DNA of 64,000 bases, from assembly GCA_019671005.1 (NCBI GenBank), contig CM033714.1:57893741-57957740 (forward strand). Direction: 5' to 3'. The notes under the pieces are model-generated. The model made no database searches. It was not told the DNA's origin and saw only the letters and a program-made list of their open reading frames with translations. This document shows positions 44,264 through 56,788 of the stretch, piece by piece. Positions within the stretch are counted from its first letter, which is position 1; every line of letters begins with the position of its first letter. Both the position numbers and the translations under genes were made by a program. The stretch comes from Hibiscus mutabilis. Its lineage: Eukaryota; Streptophyta; Magnoliopsida; Malvales; Malvaceae.

Positions 44264-45792
44264 GATTATGCTTGTTGTCAAGCATATTGAAATTCAAGAT
44301 CTAGGGTCCTTTTGGTAACGAAGAAAGGATAAGGGTAACAAATCACAATTGCAAATTAGCACAAGAAAATAATATCCCAATTAATTATCATGAAGTCAAA
44401 GATGGAATAAAATCAAACACTCTTGCAAAGGATTCACTCAATATCGCTCAAAGTGTTTAGAGGACAACAACACTCAAGTCAAAGCATGAAAAGATACTTA
44501 CCATAAGCTTGGAAATATATCAAATCTCCACCACTTATCTAGGATGAATCACAAGATCAAAAGGTCTTTGAATTGGTTGTAACGAGGCTTAGGATAAGGT
44601 ATGATGAGAAAGACTTTTAGGCTTTTTGAATCGAAGAACTTCACACTCATTTTCCTCTTTTGTATCAAGCTTTTTGCATAAATTTAATTTTGGGAGAAAT
44701 AAGGATTCAATCTTTTTCACACATTTTGTCTTTTCTTTTGTTTTGATTTTTCCTTATAAACAAGACAATTTTTTTTGATTTTTTTCTTTTTCTTGTTTTT
44801 ATAATTTTCTCCATTTCCTTTTTCTTTTGCTTTATTTTTCTCTTTTTTCAAGTAAGGAATGTGTGTAGTTTTCCAAATTCAGGTGCAAATTGCGGAAATC
44901 AACAAAAAGGAATTAGGCTTGTAATGTGGTTAATTTTCAAACAAAAGGCTTAGGATCAAAAGTGGTTCTCTAATGGTCATATGGTTTTCTAATGGTCATA
45001 TTTACCAAGGTAGGCTTTTTGGTTCAAGGTTCATGCCTAAGTGCCTTAATCATCTCAAGCAATTCAATCGTACAACGTGGTCTCGACATGCATAACATTG
45101 CAAGTTCTAGAAGTAACTAATCATGCTTGACAATCACTCAATGAAAGAAAAATATGAAACATAAAATATGTATGCTTATTAAGCTCAATTCTCACCAAAT
45201 GTCTTATGTTGTGTCCAATTCCATCCATCCAACTATCGAATCAATTAATCAAGTGACGATTTGCAAGGCTAAAAATTTCATAGCAATCCTATTTTACTCC
45301 TCATATCAGTCTTATTTTTATCTTGGGATCTAGAGTCTCAAAAAAATCAACATGTTGATTCAAAGAAAATTTTTTCATGTGAGAAGAATAATTCTAAGTC
45401 ATCAATAAGCGTGAAATTCACATATTGTATCCCTTTGTTTAGCAAGAAATCGAGCATCAAAATTACCTCCCACGCACTTAAACCGAACATTTTCCTTAAT
45501 GTTCCTAATCTACATGTGTAAAATAAAATAAAACAATTAAAAGTTTAAGGGAGAAGAGTGTTATCTTATTTGGCATGCGGTGGTTCAAGGTGTAAAAATT
45601 TTGTAAGAATGCCCTTTGATTGGGCTCTATTCTTCTTGCTTGGATCTTGGTGTGCGACATCTTGTAGTCTTGGGAAGAAAGTTTCAGTGGCGAAATTTCC
45701 CTCCAAAACTTTCTCATGAAAATTCTTGGAGCGTGGGCACGCCTTATATCGCAAGTGTTGTTGGTTTCTAGAAATTCCTAAGGCGAGGGCAC
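44264..45792 (-). other. E4 3' internal non-coding region, cut off by E2
   Basis: A/T-rich sequence of the type found between pol and the 3' LTR of Athila elements, with T-rich runs at 44740-44850. No domain is recognised; frames at 45505-45754 are unassigned. The rest of E4 would be expected beyond E2, outside the window. Confidence 0.5.
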
Positions 45793-47214
45793 CGTTAACT
45801 TCACAAAAGTATTATTTTTATGCTTATTTTACAAAGCCTTTGCTAGCCCTTTAAGTACATTTAGTTGCATTTAATTGTTAAATTCATGCTTTTGCATTAG
45901 GAGTTAGGGAAATAGTGAAATTTTTGTGCTTTGCCAGTGTGAAATGTTGCTTTGTTGGCATTATTACAGGTTTGACAGAGCTAGATAGGTTTGGCAGTAC
46001 AAGGGTAGGAGCATAAGTTGCAGTTGGCAAAGTTGGACCAGATATTGCCAAGCTCGGCTGGCATAGAAGTGAAGTTTAATGCCCAGTCAAGTAGCCATTG
46101 AACCATGTACACATCAGCCCTAGGATTCAAAATTGGATAAGAGGATCACACATCTTATCCCTTGCACATTCAAATTTCAAACTCGAAGGCTTATTTTAAG
46201 GTTCCTATGCAAGCCTATTTAAAGAGATCAAGCAAGCACTTGAGGGGATGGATTGGAGAGAAGAGGGTGCACTAGGGTGAACCGAGAGGCGATGTGGTTT
46301 GACCAGCTAAAGACCGAGAGCTTGGAGCCCTTGAAGGGTTGCATCGACAGACCTCCTTCTTTCTCATTCTCTTAGTTTTTATTTGTTTTTATTTATTTAA
46401 ATGAGATGTGGAGAAACGATGATATTTTGTGGATGGACCCCCAACCATGAACTAAACTTTTACAGTTGGTTGGGGGATGTTTGCGTTTAACACTGGTTTT
46501 ATGTTTGGTCTTTAATAATACAAATGCTTGGCATTTTTTTCTATCTGGGATGTACTTCAGTTTTCTAAATTCTTTGCCATGTGATCACTGACATTGTTTG
46601 CTTATTACACCTTAATATCTAAACAGACTTGAGGGGTAATGATTAGTTGCTAGATACTAAGGAGAAAAGCTTCAAAAGAAGATGTTCAAGTAGATGAGCT
46701 TACTTCTGAAGTGAATATACCCCTTAGGAGTATAGATTGGAACTTAATCAAATTAATTAATGAAAAACTTCACTATAGACATTTAGGGGTTTTAACATGG
46801 TTAATTTCGGGCATTGCCATCGACAGAGGTAATGTCATCCTTGAATCTGCTCGATAATAATTCCAAGGCAAGACGTTATTAAAGGCTGGCATGAATAGCG
46901 TGAAAACTAAGCATCCTTTTCCAACGCTCATCACTCATTTGAAACCTCTTCTTGCTAACGTTGTCTTACTTTCATTGCATTTCTTTAAGTTACTCCTTAA
47001 ACTAACTTCAAATCATTCCAACTTTTTTCCTTTGACAAGTAACAATCAAAGCAGTTAAATTCCTAGTCAATTCTTGTAGATTTGATACTCAGCTTATTGT
47101 TGTATTACTTGCTGACCGTGTATACTTGCACGCAAAAGACTCATACTTGGCAATATTCTTATATATTTCCATTGCATTTTCTACTATTTTGCCAAACGTT
47201 AGCATAGTCGATAA
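45793..47214 (+). repeat. E2 5' LTR
   Basis: About 1.42 kb, matching the solo LTR 26711-28107 on the opposite strand. It starts CGTTAACTTC (family TGTTAACTC) and ends about AGTCGATAA. The first and last bases have drifted, so the borders are set by alignment to the solo LTR. Confidence 0.82.
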
Positions 47215-47219
47215 TTTTT

Positions 47220-47237
47220 TGACGCCATTACTGGGGA
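47220..47237 (+). promoter_or_regulatory. E2 primer binding site, mutated tRNA-Asp type
   Basis: TGACGCCATTACTGGGGA differs at 3 of 18 positions from the E1 site TGGCGCCGTTGCCGGGGA. All three are G-to-A or C-to-T transitions, as expected from decay of a methylated copy. Confidence 0.8.
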
Positions 47238-47415
47238 TTACGATGGAATTTATTGTTTTAATTTTTACTTGTTTTCCTTTTACTTTTTTGTTTGTTTTAT
47301 TTTATTTCTTTGTTTTGACCAGTGTAAGACCAGATATTGCCCTATGGTGGAAGACTGGTCATACGATCCAAAAATTGAAAGAACCCTGCGAAGGTTAAAG
47401 AAAAAAGTTTGAGAG

Positions 47416-48940
47416 ATGGCTCAACAAGGAAATTGTGTCTTAAACAATGAAGAGAATCCACCAAATAACAATGGGATACCACCAGCTCCTGTTGCCCCAA
47501 CCGTTAATGTGAAGGAAGAGAGACCTATTAGAGGGCATTCGGTACCAAACATTGACAGTCTGATGCCATGATTGATTGGTCCCAAGGTAAATACACAAAA
47601 TTTTGAACTCAAACCGATAATGATACAAACACTTTTAAATGTAGGACAATTTGATGGAACACCTACTGGAGATCTAAGGCAACATTTGAAGTAATTCATG
47701 GAGGTTTTCCGACTATTTCAACAGCTTTGAGTATCATAGGATACAGTGAAACTGAAATTATTTACATTCTCCCTAAGAGATAGAGAAAAAAGTGGCTAAG
47801 TTCTTTGCCACCTGTTTCTGTCACCTCATGGGGAGATCCATGCCACCTAAACTCTCTGCCAAGCTGAGGAGTGAGATCATCACATTTAGATAGGCTAATG
47901 ATGAGACCCTATATGAAGCTTGGGAGAGATTTAAAGACATGTTGAGGAGGTGTCCCATGCATGGATTCTCAAAATGGACCCAGATAGAGACCTTCTACAA
48001 TGGACTTAATGCACAAGCCATAACGATTGTTGATGCTTTAGCAAATGGTTCACTGCTTGACAAAAACTATACAGAGGCAGTAGACATCCTTGAGAGAATT
48101 TCAATTAATGATTTTGAATATACTACTACCAGACTTGGACTGGAACTAAAATTGGTAGGAAATTAAAGATAGATGAACTTACATCCATCAAAGCTAATAT
48201 TTCCAATCTTACTAGCATGGTGAGAACTTTGCAAAAGAGTAATGAGGCTAAAGAGGTTAAGGTATTAGACCCATTCTATACTATATAGGGAGAGGATCAT
48301 CACATGGAAGATTTCCTTACCAACCTTGAGTCGGTAAATTTTTTTGGCAATTTTAATCGTAATTATAATCCAAATTCCAATACTTACAATGTAGGATGGA
48401 GACAACACCCAAATTTAGCTTAGGGAAATCAAAGAGGCAATCAATACAATGCCCAACCATATAACAATTCCCAGCAAGGTTTCAATGAAAATGTGCAGAG
48501 GGCGCAAAACAATTTTTATGCAGGGCAAAGGAAAAACCAAATGACTTTGACATATTACATAGAGAGGAATGATGCAACTGTCCAGAGTTTGGCAGCATCT
48601 ATCGAAACTTAGAGGTAAAGATTTGACATATTACCAGTGCACTCAACAATAGACCCTAGGGAGCTTTGCCAAGTGATAGAGAGGATGCCAGGCAAAACCG
48701 CAATGAATAATACAAAGTCGTAACTCTTCAGAGTGGCAAACAATGTGAGGTTGAGACACCTATTAAGAACCCAAATAGTTGCTAGGATGATAAGAAAGGA
48801 CCAGTAGATGGGCCAAAAAAGCAGAGAATAAAGGATCTAACATAAGCGATGCCAAACCATAGTTTGATGCTAGACAGTAGTATGATCCCAGACCTTAGTC
48901 GAATGCCAGCAAAACCTTGGCAAAGCTCGTGGATCCAGCA
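47416..48940 (+). pseudogene. E2 gag
   Basis: Starts MAQQGNCVLNNEENPP. The capsid region contains FSLRDREKKWLSSLPP (about 47770), then FKDMLRRCPMHGFSKW, IETFYNGL and ANGSLLDKNYTEAVDIL in the open frame 47939-48166, all Athila-type. A decayed zinc-knuckle (GEDHHMED with its cysteines lost) and the Asn/Gln-rich tail (GWRQHPN) follow. Many stops. The end is cut by E3 at 48943. Confidence 0.85.
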
Positions 48941-48943
48941 TAT

Positions 48944-49842
48944 TGTCACAGGGCTGGAGTTTAATTAGCTGGTCTGTGCGGCCTTAGTTGATGATCTAAG
49001 TTGAAGACTAAGTCAGCATTCACAATCGCTAAGCAAGAGTGCTTAGAATAGCAGAAGCTCGAGGGAAAAATGGGAAATGGCTAGGCAAAACAAGGAAGAT
49101 GAAGAAAGAACAAGGTGAAGAGAAATTCTAAACTTTTTACTCAAAAAACTAAAAGAAGTGAAAGATGGAATGGAATGATTTACAATAGTGGGTGAAGGCC
49201 TCTATTTATAGCCTCACCTTCTACGATCTAACGGTCTAGGAAGATTTGATCCAAGGGCTAAGGATCAATCTTCAAGATACAAATCTCCTATAAATGGAAA
49301 GATGATCACTCAATACACTGTTGCCTAAAATACAAAAGCTAAGAATCACTTTATGATATCATCCTTAGGTGGCAAGGATACTTTCCCTAAGTGTGGCTCA
49401 AAGGATGATATATTTGCATGTGTGTTGGTCAAAAGATGACCTTCCTCAATAGGTCTTGGTCTCTTGGGCGGATTGAGCAATGATGGGCCCAGTTTGCTCG
49501 TCCAAAAAACCCATTAGTAGCATGCTCATTGTTGAATCAGGCCCTTCGGTCATGGTCCACTTGGATGGGGCTCGTCTAGGCCCTTTGGTGTGCACATCAG
49601 GTGCTAAATCAGGCTCTATGGCTTGGGCAGCATGGAAAGCATTCGGCAAGGCCGCCTTGGGTGCGATGGGAGTGTTCCCTCAGGTCTTTCTCTCGTGGGC
49701 AGCACATGGGGTGCTTGTCTCGGGCCCATGGTGCGCGTGCAAGGTGCAGACATAGGTCCCTTAGTCAAGTGCGGCACTAGGTGTGCTAGCAAAGGCCCCT
49801 TGGTGTATGGCCTTCTCGGTCATGGGCTGGCGGTCCATGACA
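48944..49842 (-). repeat. E3 3' LTR
   Basis: 899 bp, matches 52155-53052. The reverse-strand start is TGTCATGGACCGCCAGCCCA. Open frames in it (for example 49480-49755) recur in the other LTR and are not genes. Confidence 0.88.
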
Positions 49843-49857
49843 TTCTCCCCTACTGGA
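49843..49857 (-). promoter_or_regulatory. E3 polypurine tract
   Basis: Minus-strand TCCAGTAGGGGAGAA directly precedes the 3' LTR. The pol frame (…DPVGENV) runs through it, as is common in this lineage. Confidence 0.65.
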
Positions 49858-50964
49858 TCTAGCGACGCCCTCATCACTAGGCGATGTTGAGTCTTGGCAG
49901 TCTCGCCCTTGAACTGTCGCAGCTCCTCTGCAAGTTCCTTGTTACTCACAGCTTCAGGATATCTTGTCCAAAATGTAAGGCCTTCGTGCCTTAGGCTAGG
50001 ATCTCACTTTGTTTGGATGGTTGGTGCCTCCATGTTGTTGGAGACCATTGTTCTACTCCGTGCTCAGCTTTGATCGCTCTGCTCCAAGTTATCGGCATCC
50101 TCGTCCAATGATTTGGACGGGTTGGTGTGGTCCACTTGCACTTCAGGTGGCAACTCCATTTTGTAGGCCTCCTCACTTACTTGTTCCATGGCTTGTCCCT
50201 TGTTCGGTCTCACTAGTGACCTATGGAAAAAACCACCATAAGTTAGACCCAATTCTCTAAAAGATGAATGGTTTACCTCGGACACAATGTCCTTTTCAGA
50301 TTGGTCAACCATGTCTTGTCGTTACTCAAGATAAGTGTTTTAGCAAAAAGGGCATTGAAAAGGTCTCCATGGTGCTTGGCTCGTGCTTCATGGGTTCAAC
50401 AAACTCGTCAGTGGGCTCTTGCAATCTTTCAACTATGGCCACATCTTTCTCTTGGATGGTGTCTCGCTCCATGGTTTCGCTCAGCTTTCTACTCTCAAAA
50501 GCGATTGGATGCTTCACCTGCATCGGCAACTCTCCGATGGCAAAGTTTGATGCCTCGGTGTGGTACTCGAATGATTTGGTGCAATCTGGCAGCAACTCTA
50601 GCTCTCCCTCCTTGGCTTGATCCACTTCTCCAAACTCAGATGGTGTTATCTGATGTTGGGCTTTGGGTGGTGGCACAATACTCGGATAGTGTTCGATCTC
50701 ACGGTCCACCTCACTCCTTGGTGGATAACTAGCATCCTTATTGTACTTTTGGTTTAAGGCATCGATTAAGGAGTTCACCTTTCCTGGATTGCACTCCAAG
50801 GAAAAGTTGAATTTTGCAAGAATTTCTTGCCAAAGAATCTGCTTATGAGACAACTTATCTTGGGTTAGAAAATAATTAATTGAAACATTCTTGGTATAAA
50901 CGGCAAACCTGGACCCAAGTAATCGATGTCTCCATGTGTGCAAATAGTGCACGACTGCAAGCAT
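49850..50964 (-). pseudogene. E3 RNase H and C-terminal pol scraps
   Basis: The frame 50326-50964 opens MLAVVHYLHTWRHRLLGSRF, then LSHKQILWQEILAKFNF and ALNQKYN: the RNase H of chromovirus-type gypsy elements (normally VADALSRK). It then runs into a Glu/Ser-rich stretch. Separate minus-strand pieces 50064-50312 and 49761-49949 (LAEELRQFKGET, DPVGENVM) are the end of pol. Integrase is missing. Confidence 0.78.
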
Positions 50965-51051
50965 TTCCCTCTCGTGAATCGAGTACCTCTTCTCAGACTC
51001 GTTAATCTTTCGGCTTCCACAAGCAATAAAAGTTCTTTATTGAATGAGAAG

Positions 51052-51297
51052 TCATTCCATTTCAACGTTGCATGTAATGATATAGACCTCGAATGCCTTC
51101 ACATCTTCAAACTCTTCAAGGACTTGTCCCATTGCCTTGGGGACTTTTATGGTCTCTACCATGGTCTCATCATCATTGGATACCTTTATCTCGTGCATTC
51201 CTTTGTAGGAATGGATGGTTGACAACGCCCTTGCCTTCTCATCCTTATCATGGCTCAATGGTTCAACGCCTTGTTGTTGTGAATCTAGATTATACAC
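51052..51297 (-). pseudogene. E3 RT leader fragment
   Basis: Minus-strand frame with VPKAMGQVLEEFEDV, the segment just before the RT domain in this lineage (normally VLDEFKDVMP). It is followed almost immediately by RNase H sequence, marking the internal deletion that removed RT. Confidence 0.6.
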
Positions 51298-51402
51298 AAC
51301 ATCGGCTTTTGGTAAGACAAGTGCGTTAATTCTTTGTAGAAAAGATAAAACAATGATAAGGTCAAAATAATCAAGAGATGTTACCTTGATGGATGTACCG
51401 TG

Positions 51403-52113
51403 TCAATCTCTAATTTGAAAATCCACTCCATTTGCAACTCCTGCAATTGGTTTTTCTTTGGATTCAACGAATTTTATCCATCCATTTACCTTTTCAACTT
51501 GAAGGTTTAACCACTCGACAGCTCGCTCGGTTATGAACAAGTCAGATGCACTTGGATCCACTAGTGCACTTAGCTTTATGTCGGGAAACATTACATCCAT
51601 GAACTTAGGCTTCTTCTTCTTACAGCCACTCTTGGCTTGAAGTGAGCTTTCGTTCAAACCAAGCTTGACCTCTTCTGCCCAGTTGTCTCCATGGTTGGTA
51701 GCAAGCATGACACTCGTCGAACACTCTACGGATTCGTGTTGTTCCCATGGCTTTAGGTTTCCCTCTGGCAACTTCTCGCGCATCGACACTTCTTCACTCT
51801 CGAAGTTCGAAGTCGTATCCACCGTACCCATTAGTGGCTCTTTGCACATCGAGTCAAGCTTCGAAGCCTCAGTCTCATCAAGCTCGTCACATACCTTGGA
51901 CTGCTTGACTTGGTGTGGGTAGAATTTTATGTAGTGTGGTCCATCGCAATTGGAACACTTCATATTTTTCTCCCATGGTCTAGTAACCAAGATGTGCTTG
52001 TTGTTCGATGGCTTCTCATTGCCACCTCTGGAAGCTGACTCCTCGGCCCTAAGCACGTTGTTAGGTCCTTCCACGTCCATCTTCGTTGCAACAATCTTTC
52101 TTCCTTGTGCCAT
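51403..52113 (-). pseudogene. E3 gag C-terminus and aspartic protease
   Basis: A 236-codon open frame. Near residue 55, CSNCDGPHYIKFYP is a zinc knuckle whose last Cys is Tyr. Near residue 180, LSALVDPSASDLFITERA is the aspartic protease site, with DPSAS in place of DTGAS. The frame itself is open but catalytically doubtful, and upstream gag is absent. MAQGRK at the start lies next to the primer site, so matrix/capsid have been deleted. Confidence 0.8.
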
Positions 52114-52139
52114 CCCTACTCGATTTTAATGTAAAAAAT

Positions 52140-52152
52140 GGCTCTGATACCA
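52140..52152 (-). promoter_or_regulatory. E3 primer binding site (tRNA-Met type)
   Basis: Minus-strand TGGTATCAGAGCC lies two bases inside the 5' LTR end, the classical initiator tRNA-Met primer site. Confidence 0.88.
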
Positions 52153-52154
52153 CT

Positions 52155-53052
52155 TGTCACGGGGCTAGAGTTTGACTAGCTGGTTCGTATGGCCTTAGTC
52201 GACGATCTAAGTCGAAGACTAAGTCAGCCTTCACAATTGCTAAGCAAGAGTGCTTAGAATAGCGAAAGCTCGAGGGAAAATGGGAAATGGCTAGAAAAAA
52301 CAAAGAAGGTGAAGAAAGAAAAAGGTGAAGAGAAATTCTAACTCTTTACTCAAGAAACTCAAAGAAGTGAAAGATGGAATGGAATGATTTACAATGGTGG
52401 GTGAAGGCCTCTATTTATAGCCTCACCTCCTATGATCTAACGGTCTAGAAAGATTTGATCCAAGGGCTAAGGATCAATCTTCAAGATACAAATCTTCTAT
52501 AAATAGAAAGATGATCACTCAAATACAATGTTGCCTAAAATACAAAGGCTAAGAATCACTCTATGATACCATCCCTAGGTGGCAAGGATACTTTTCCCAA
52601 GTGTGGCTCAAAGGATGATATATTTCCATGTGTGTTGGTCAAAAGATGACCTTCCTCAATGGGTCTTGTTCTATTGGGCGGATTGGGCAATGATGGGCCT
52701 AGTTTGCTCATCCAAAACCCCCCTCGGTAGCATGCTCGTTGCTGAATCAGGCCCTTCGGTCGTGGGCTACTTGGATAGGGCTCGTCTAGGCCCCCTAGTG
52801 TACACATCATATGCTGACTCGGACTCCATGTCTTGGGCAGCATGGAGAGTGCTCGTCAAGGCCGTCTTGGGTACGATGGGAGTGTTCCCTCGGGTCTTTC
52901 TCTTGTGGGTAGCACATGGGGTACTTGTCTCGGGCCCATGGTGCACGTGCAAGGTGCGAACATAGGTTCCTCGGTCAGGTGTGGCACTTGGTGTGCTAGC
53001 AAAGGCCCCTTGGTGTGTGGCCTTCTCAGAGATGGGCTGGCGGTCTGTGACA
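52155..53052 (-). repeat. E3 5' LTR
   Basis: 898 bp, matches 48944-49842. It ends (plus strand) CGGTCTGTGACA; E2 sequence resumes at 53053. Confidence 0.88.
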
Positions 53053-53815
53053 ATATGCTTATCCACTTCCACCATTTCCAAAAAGACTATAAAAGCACAA
53101 ACAGGATCAACAATTTAAGCGCTTCTTGGAAGTCCTTAAACAATTGCAGATCAATCTACCATTGGTGGAAGCTCTCGAGCATATGCCCAATTATGTTAAA
53201 TTCATGAAGGACATCTTATCCAAAAAGAAGAAACTTAGAGATTTCAAGACTATAGCTCTCACTAAGAGATGCAGTGCAATGATACTCAATCGATTGCCAC
53301 CAAAGCTAAAAGATCCGGGAAGTTTTACTATCCCTGGTACCATTGGCAACAAATTCATGGGTAAGACACTGTGTGACTTGCAAGCCAGTATCAATTTGAT
53401 GCCAATGTCTATTTTTAGAAAGCTTGACATTGAAGCAAGGCCTACCACGGTAATACTTCAGTTGGTAGAACGATGATTTGCACATCCTAAGGGTAAGATT
53501 GAGGATGTATTAGTAAAGGTAGACAAATTCATATTCCCAGCTGATTTTATCGTTTTAGATTACCAGGCATATGTTAATGTCCCAATTATATTGGGCAGAC
53601 CATTCCTTGCCATAGGTAGAGCTTTGATTGATGTTCATAATGGTGAATTAACTATGCGCATAAATGATCAACATGTTACATTTAGTGTATTTCAAGCTCT
53701 TAAATGCGCAGATGAATCTAAGGAACGCCAGGCTAATGAAATGATAGAGTCCATTTTTAATGTGGACGTGGCACAGCTGTGCCAAGACTCAGATGATGAT
53801 ACCAATGACTGAGAT
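53053..53815 (+). pseudogene. E2 aspartic protease region
   Basis: LEVLKQLQINLPLVEALEHM, VKFMKDILSKKKKL, DPGSFTIPGTIG and LCDLQASINLMPMS (active site DLGAS changed to DLQAS), a stop at 53474, then VKVDKFIFPADFIVLD and IILGRPFLAIGRALIDV. This is the standard Athila pre-protease plus protease. The Gly-to-Gln change and stop inactivate it. Confidence 0.88.
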
Positions 53816-55440
53816 GATGAAGAAGAGACAAGTGAGGACACTGAAGGATCAACTTTAGAAGAGGTAAGCTATTTCAAACAGCCAGAGCCACTAGAGTTGG
53901 CTGGTAGAGAGATCGTGGACCCTAAACAATCCATTGATGAGCCACCTAAATTGGAACTAAAATCATTGCCAAATCACCTCAAGTATGCCTACTTAGGTAA
54001 ACACTCAACCTTGCTAGTGATCATTGCTACTGATCTAACTAATGATTAGGAGGAAAGATTGATAGAAATTTTAAGTAATTACAATCAAGTGTTGGGATGA
54101 ACCTTGGCTGATATCCAAGGAATAAGTCCAACCATTTGCATGCATAAAATAATTCTAGAAGAATATCATGGAAAAATAATTGAGGGCTAGAGAAGATTGA
54201 ACCCGAGCATGAAAGAGGTTGTAAAAAAAAGAAATTATCAAGTGGCTAGATGTTGGGATAATCTATCCTATTTCCGATAGCTCACGGGTCAACCCGGTGC
54301 AATGTGTGCTAAAGAAATGTGGCATGATCGTGGTTCAAAACAACAAAAATAAGTTAATTCCTTCCAAGACTATTACTGGATGTAGAGTGTGCATGGATTA
54401 TAGGAAGCTGAACAATGCCACCAAGAAAGATCACTTTCCATTGCCCTTCATTTATCAAATGTTGGACAGATTGGCAGGTAAGACATTTTATTGCTTCCTA
54501 GACGGTTACTCAGGATATAATCAGATTATCATAGCTTTAGAAGATCAAAAGAAAACCATGTTCACGTGTCCATATGGGATATTTGCCTTTGGAAGAATGA
54601 AGTCTACTTTTTTCAACATGATTGAACATAACTTGGAAGTGTTCATGGACGATTTCTTAGTGTTTGGCAGAACATTTGAGGAATGAATTCAAAGTTTGGA
54701 GCAAGTTTTAAGGAGATGCATCGAAACAAACCTGGTCTTGAACTGGGAAAATGCCACTTCATGGTGAAGGAGGGCATTGTTCTTAGGCATAAGGTGACCA
54801 AAAGAGGATTAAAGCAAAATTAGAGGTAATCAAGTAATTGCCACCCCCTACAAGCGTAAAAGGTTTAAGAAGCTTTTTGGGACATACAAGTTTCTATCGT
54901 CATTTCATTAAAGATTTTTCTAAAATTTCTAAACCTTTATGCTTGCTTTTAGAACAAAATGTCGCTTTTGCATTTGACGATTCTTATTTAAGAGTGTTTC
55001 AGGAACTTAACGAGAAGTTGAATAATGCCCCTATATTCGTGGCACCATACTGGAATGAGCCATTTGAGCTCATGTGCAATGCTAGCGACTATGTCATTAG
55101 AGCAATGTTAGGACAACAGCATGGCAAAGTTTTTCATACCATATACTATGTCAGCCGAACATTGAATGAAGCACAACTAAATTACACTACTACCGAGAAA
55201 GAATATCTCGCGATTGTTTTTGCATTTGACAAGTTCAGATCTTATTTAGTTGGTAACAAAGTTGTGGTGTATACAAATCATCGACACTGAAATACCTATT
55301 GGCAAAGAAGAATTCCAAGCCTAAGCTGATTCGATGGATGCTTCTACTACAAGAATTTGATCTTGAGATCTGAGACAATAAGGGTAGTGAAAACTTAGTA
55401 GCTGCCCCCTATCGCGCCTAGAGCATCACCTTGAAAACGG
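53816..55440 (+). pseudogene. E2 reverse transcriptase and RNase H
   Basis: Linker motifs PPKLELKSLPNHLKYAYLG, then CRVCMDYRKLNNATKKDHF, FYCFLDGYSGYNQI (catalytic Asp present) and TCPYGIFAFGRM. A deletion removes the segment before EVFMDDFLVFG. RNase H follows at 54838-55290 with FELMCNASDYVIRAMLG (catalytic Asp of DAS now Asn), LNEAQLNYTTTEKE and VVYTNHRH, then a frameshifted tail to about 55440. Confidence 0.88.
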
Positions 55441-55479
55441 TAAGACCGTTGCCATAAGAGATGAATTTCTTAACGAGTA

Positions 55480-56788
55480 TTTACTTGCAGTCAATGCCAT
55501 GCCATGGTACGCTGACATAGTTAATTACCTGGTAAGTAATATCATACCACCAGACTTGGCGTATAAGGAAACGTTTCCTATGAGATATTCGGTAATATTA
55601 TTGGGACAAGCCAATATTGTTTAAACAATGTGCCAGCCAAGTGATAAGATAGTGTGTGCTAGAAGATGAACAACACAACATATTTCAATTATGCCATGCA
55701 ACACCATATAGAGGTCACTTTGTCAGGATGAAAACTGCTGCCAAGGTGCTACAATCAAGATTCTTTTGGCCCACACTATACAAAGATGCCCATAACTTTT
55801 CCAAGGCATGTGATCGATGCCAGCAAAAATGAAACATCTTTGGCATACACCAATTGCCACTCTAGAACATCATGTTGGTAGATTTATTTGATGTATGAGG
55901 AGTAGACTACATGGGTCTCTTTCCCCTATCATTTGGTAACCTATATATCCTTGCGGCTGTTGACTACATTTCAAAATGGGATGAGGCCATTGCAGTGCCA
56001 ACAAACGATGCCAAGGCTGTTGCCAAGTTCCCGTATAAGAATATTTTTACTCAATTTCGTGCTCCCAGAGTTATTATTCATGATGAGGGTATACATTTTA
56101 AATGCAATTTAATTTCTAAGGCTTTGTGCAGGTATGGAATTTAGTAGAGGATTGCTACAGCATACCATCCCCAAACGAATGGCCAAGTAAAGATTTCAAG
56201 CAAGGAGACCTAGAATATTTTAGAGAAGACTGTGAATCCAACAAGGAATGACTGGTCCTTGAGACTAGATGACTCCTTGTGGGCTTATAAGATAGCTTTT
56301 AAAACTCCTTTGGGAATCTCCCAATTCAAAATTGTTTTTGGGAAGGCATGCCACTTACTAGTGGAGATGGAACACTGAGCCTATTGGGCAATCAAAATGC
56401 TTTGACATGGCATGAAGGGCTATTGAAGAAAAAATGTTATTAGACTTGAACGAGTTAGAGGAATTCAGAACGTATGCTTAGAAGAATGCCAAACTCTACA
56501 AGGAAAGGACCAAACGATGGCATGACAAAAGGATTTTGCCAAGGCAATTCGAGGTAGGCCAATGTGTATTTCTATTTAACTCAAGGCTAAAGTTTTTTTT
56601 AGGGAAGCTCAAGTCTAGATGGCCGGGACCCCCTTTGAAGTTGTGAAGCCATATGTTCATGGAGTAGTAGATATTAAATATTTGAATATGGGAACAATCT
56701 TCAAGGTAAACAACCAAAGACTGAAACACTATTTGGAAGGCACTCAAAAGAATGCCAAGGAGGTTATCCTCCTGGCAGAGGTACCATG
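55480..56788 (+). pseudogene. E2 integrase
   Basis: PWYADIVNYLV starts the N-terminal region; the zinc finger is frameshifted. The core has ILAAVDYISKWDEAIAVP and VIIHDEGIHF (normally SDGGSHF), then AYHPQTNGQVKIS. The C-terminal module has LWAYKIAFKTPLG, ILPRQFEVGQCVFLFNSRLK and GPPFEVVKPY in shifting frames. Order and motifs match E1 and other Athila-type elements. Multiple stops; dead. Confidence 0.86.

Larger units (their letters stand above)
48944..53052 (-). mobile_element. E3: gypsy chromovirus-like element with tRNA-Met-type primer site, deleted
   Basis: LTRs at 48944-49842 and 52155-53052 have TGTCAC...TGACA ends. On the minus strand the right LTR is 5', followed by a tRNA-Met-type primer site. 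The left LTR is preceded by a polypurine tract. Flanks share ATAT (48940-48943 and 53053-53056). The 2.3-kb interior keeps only gag C-terminus/protease, a scrap of RT, RNase H and the extreme end of pol; most of RT and integrase are gone. LTRs differ at roughly one site in ten over the first 190 bp by eye. It sits between E2 gag and protease. Confidence 0.88.

Noticed and set aside
49446..49949. Frames inside the E3 LTRs (also 52556-53207)
   Set aside because: The same frames occur in both LTRs and overlap on both strands; LTR sequence, not genes.
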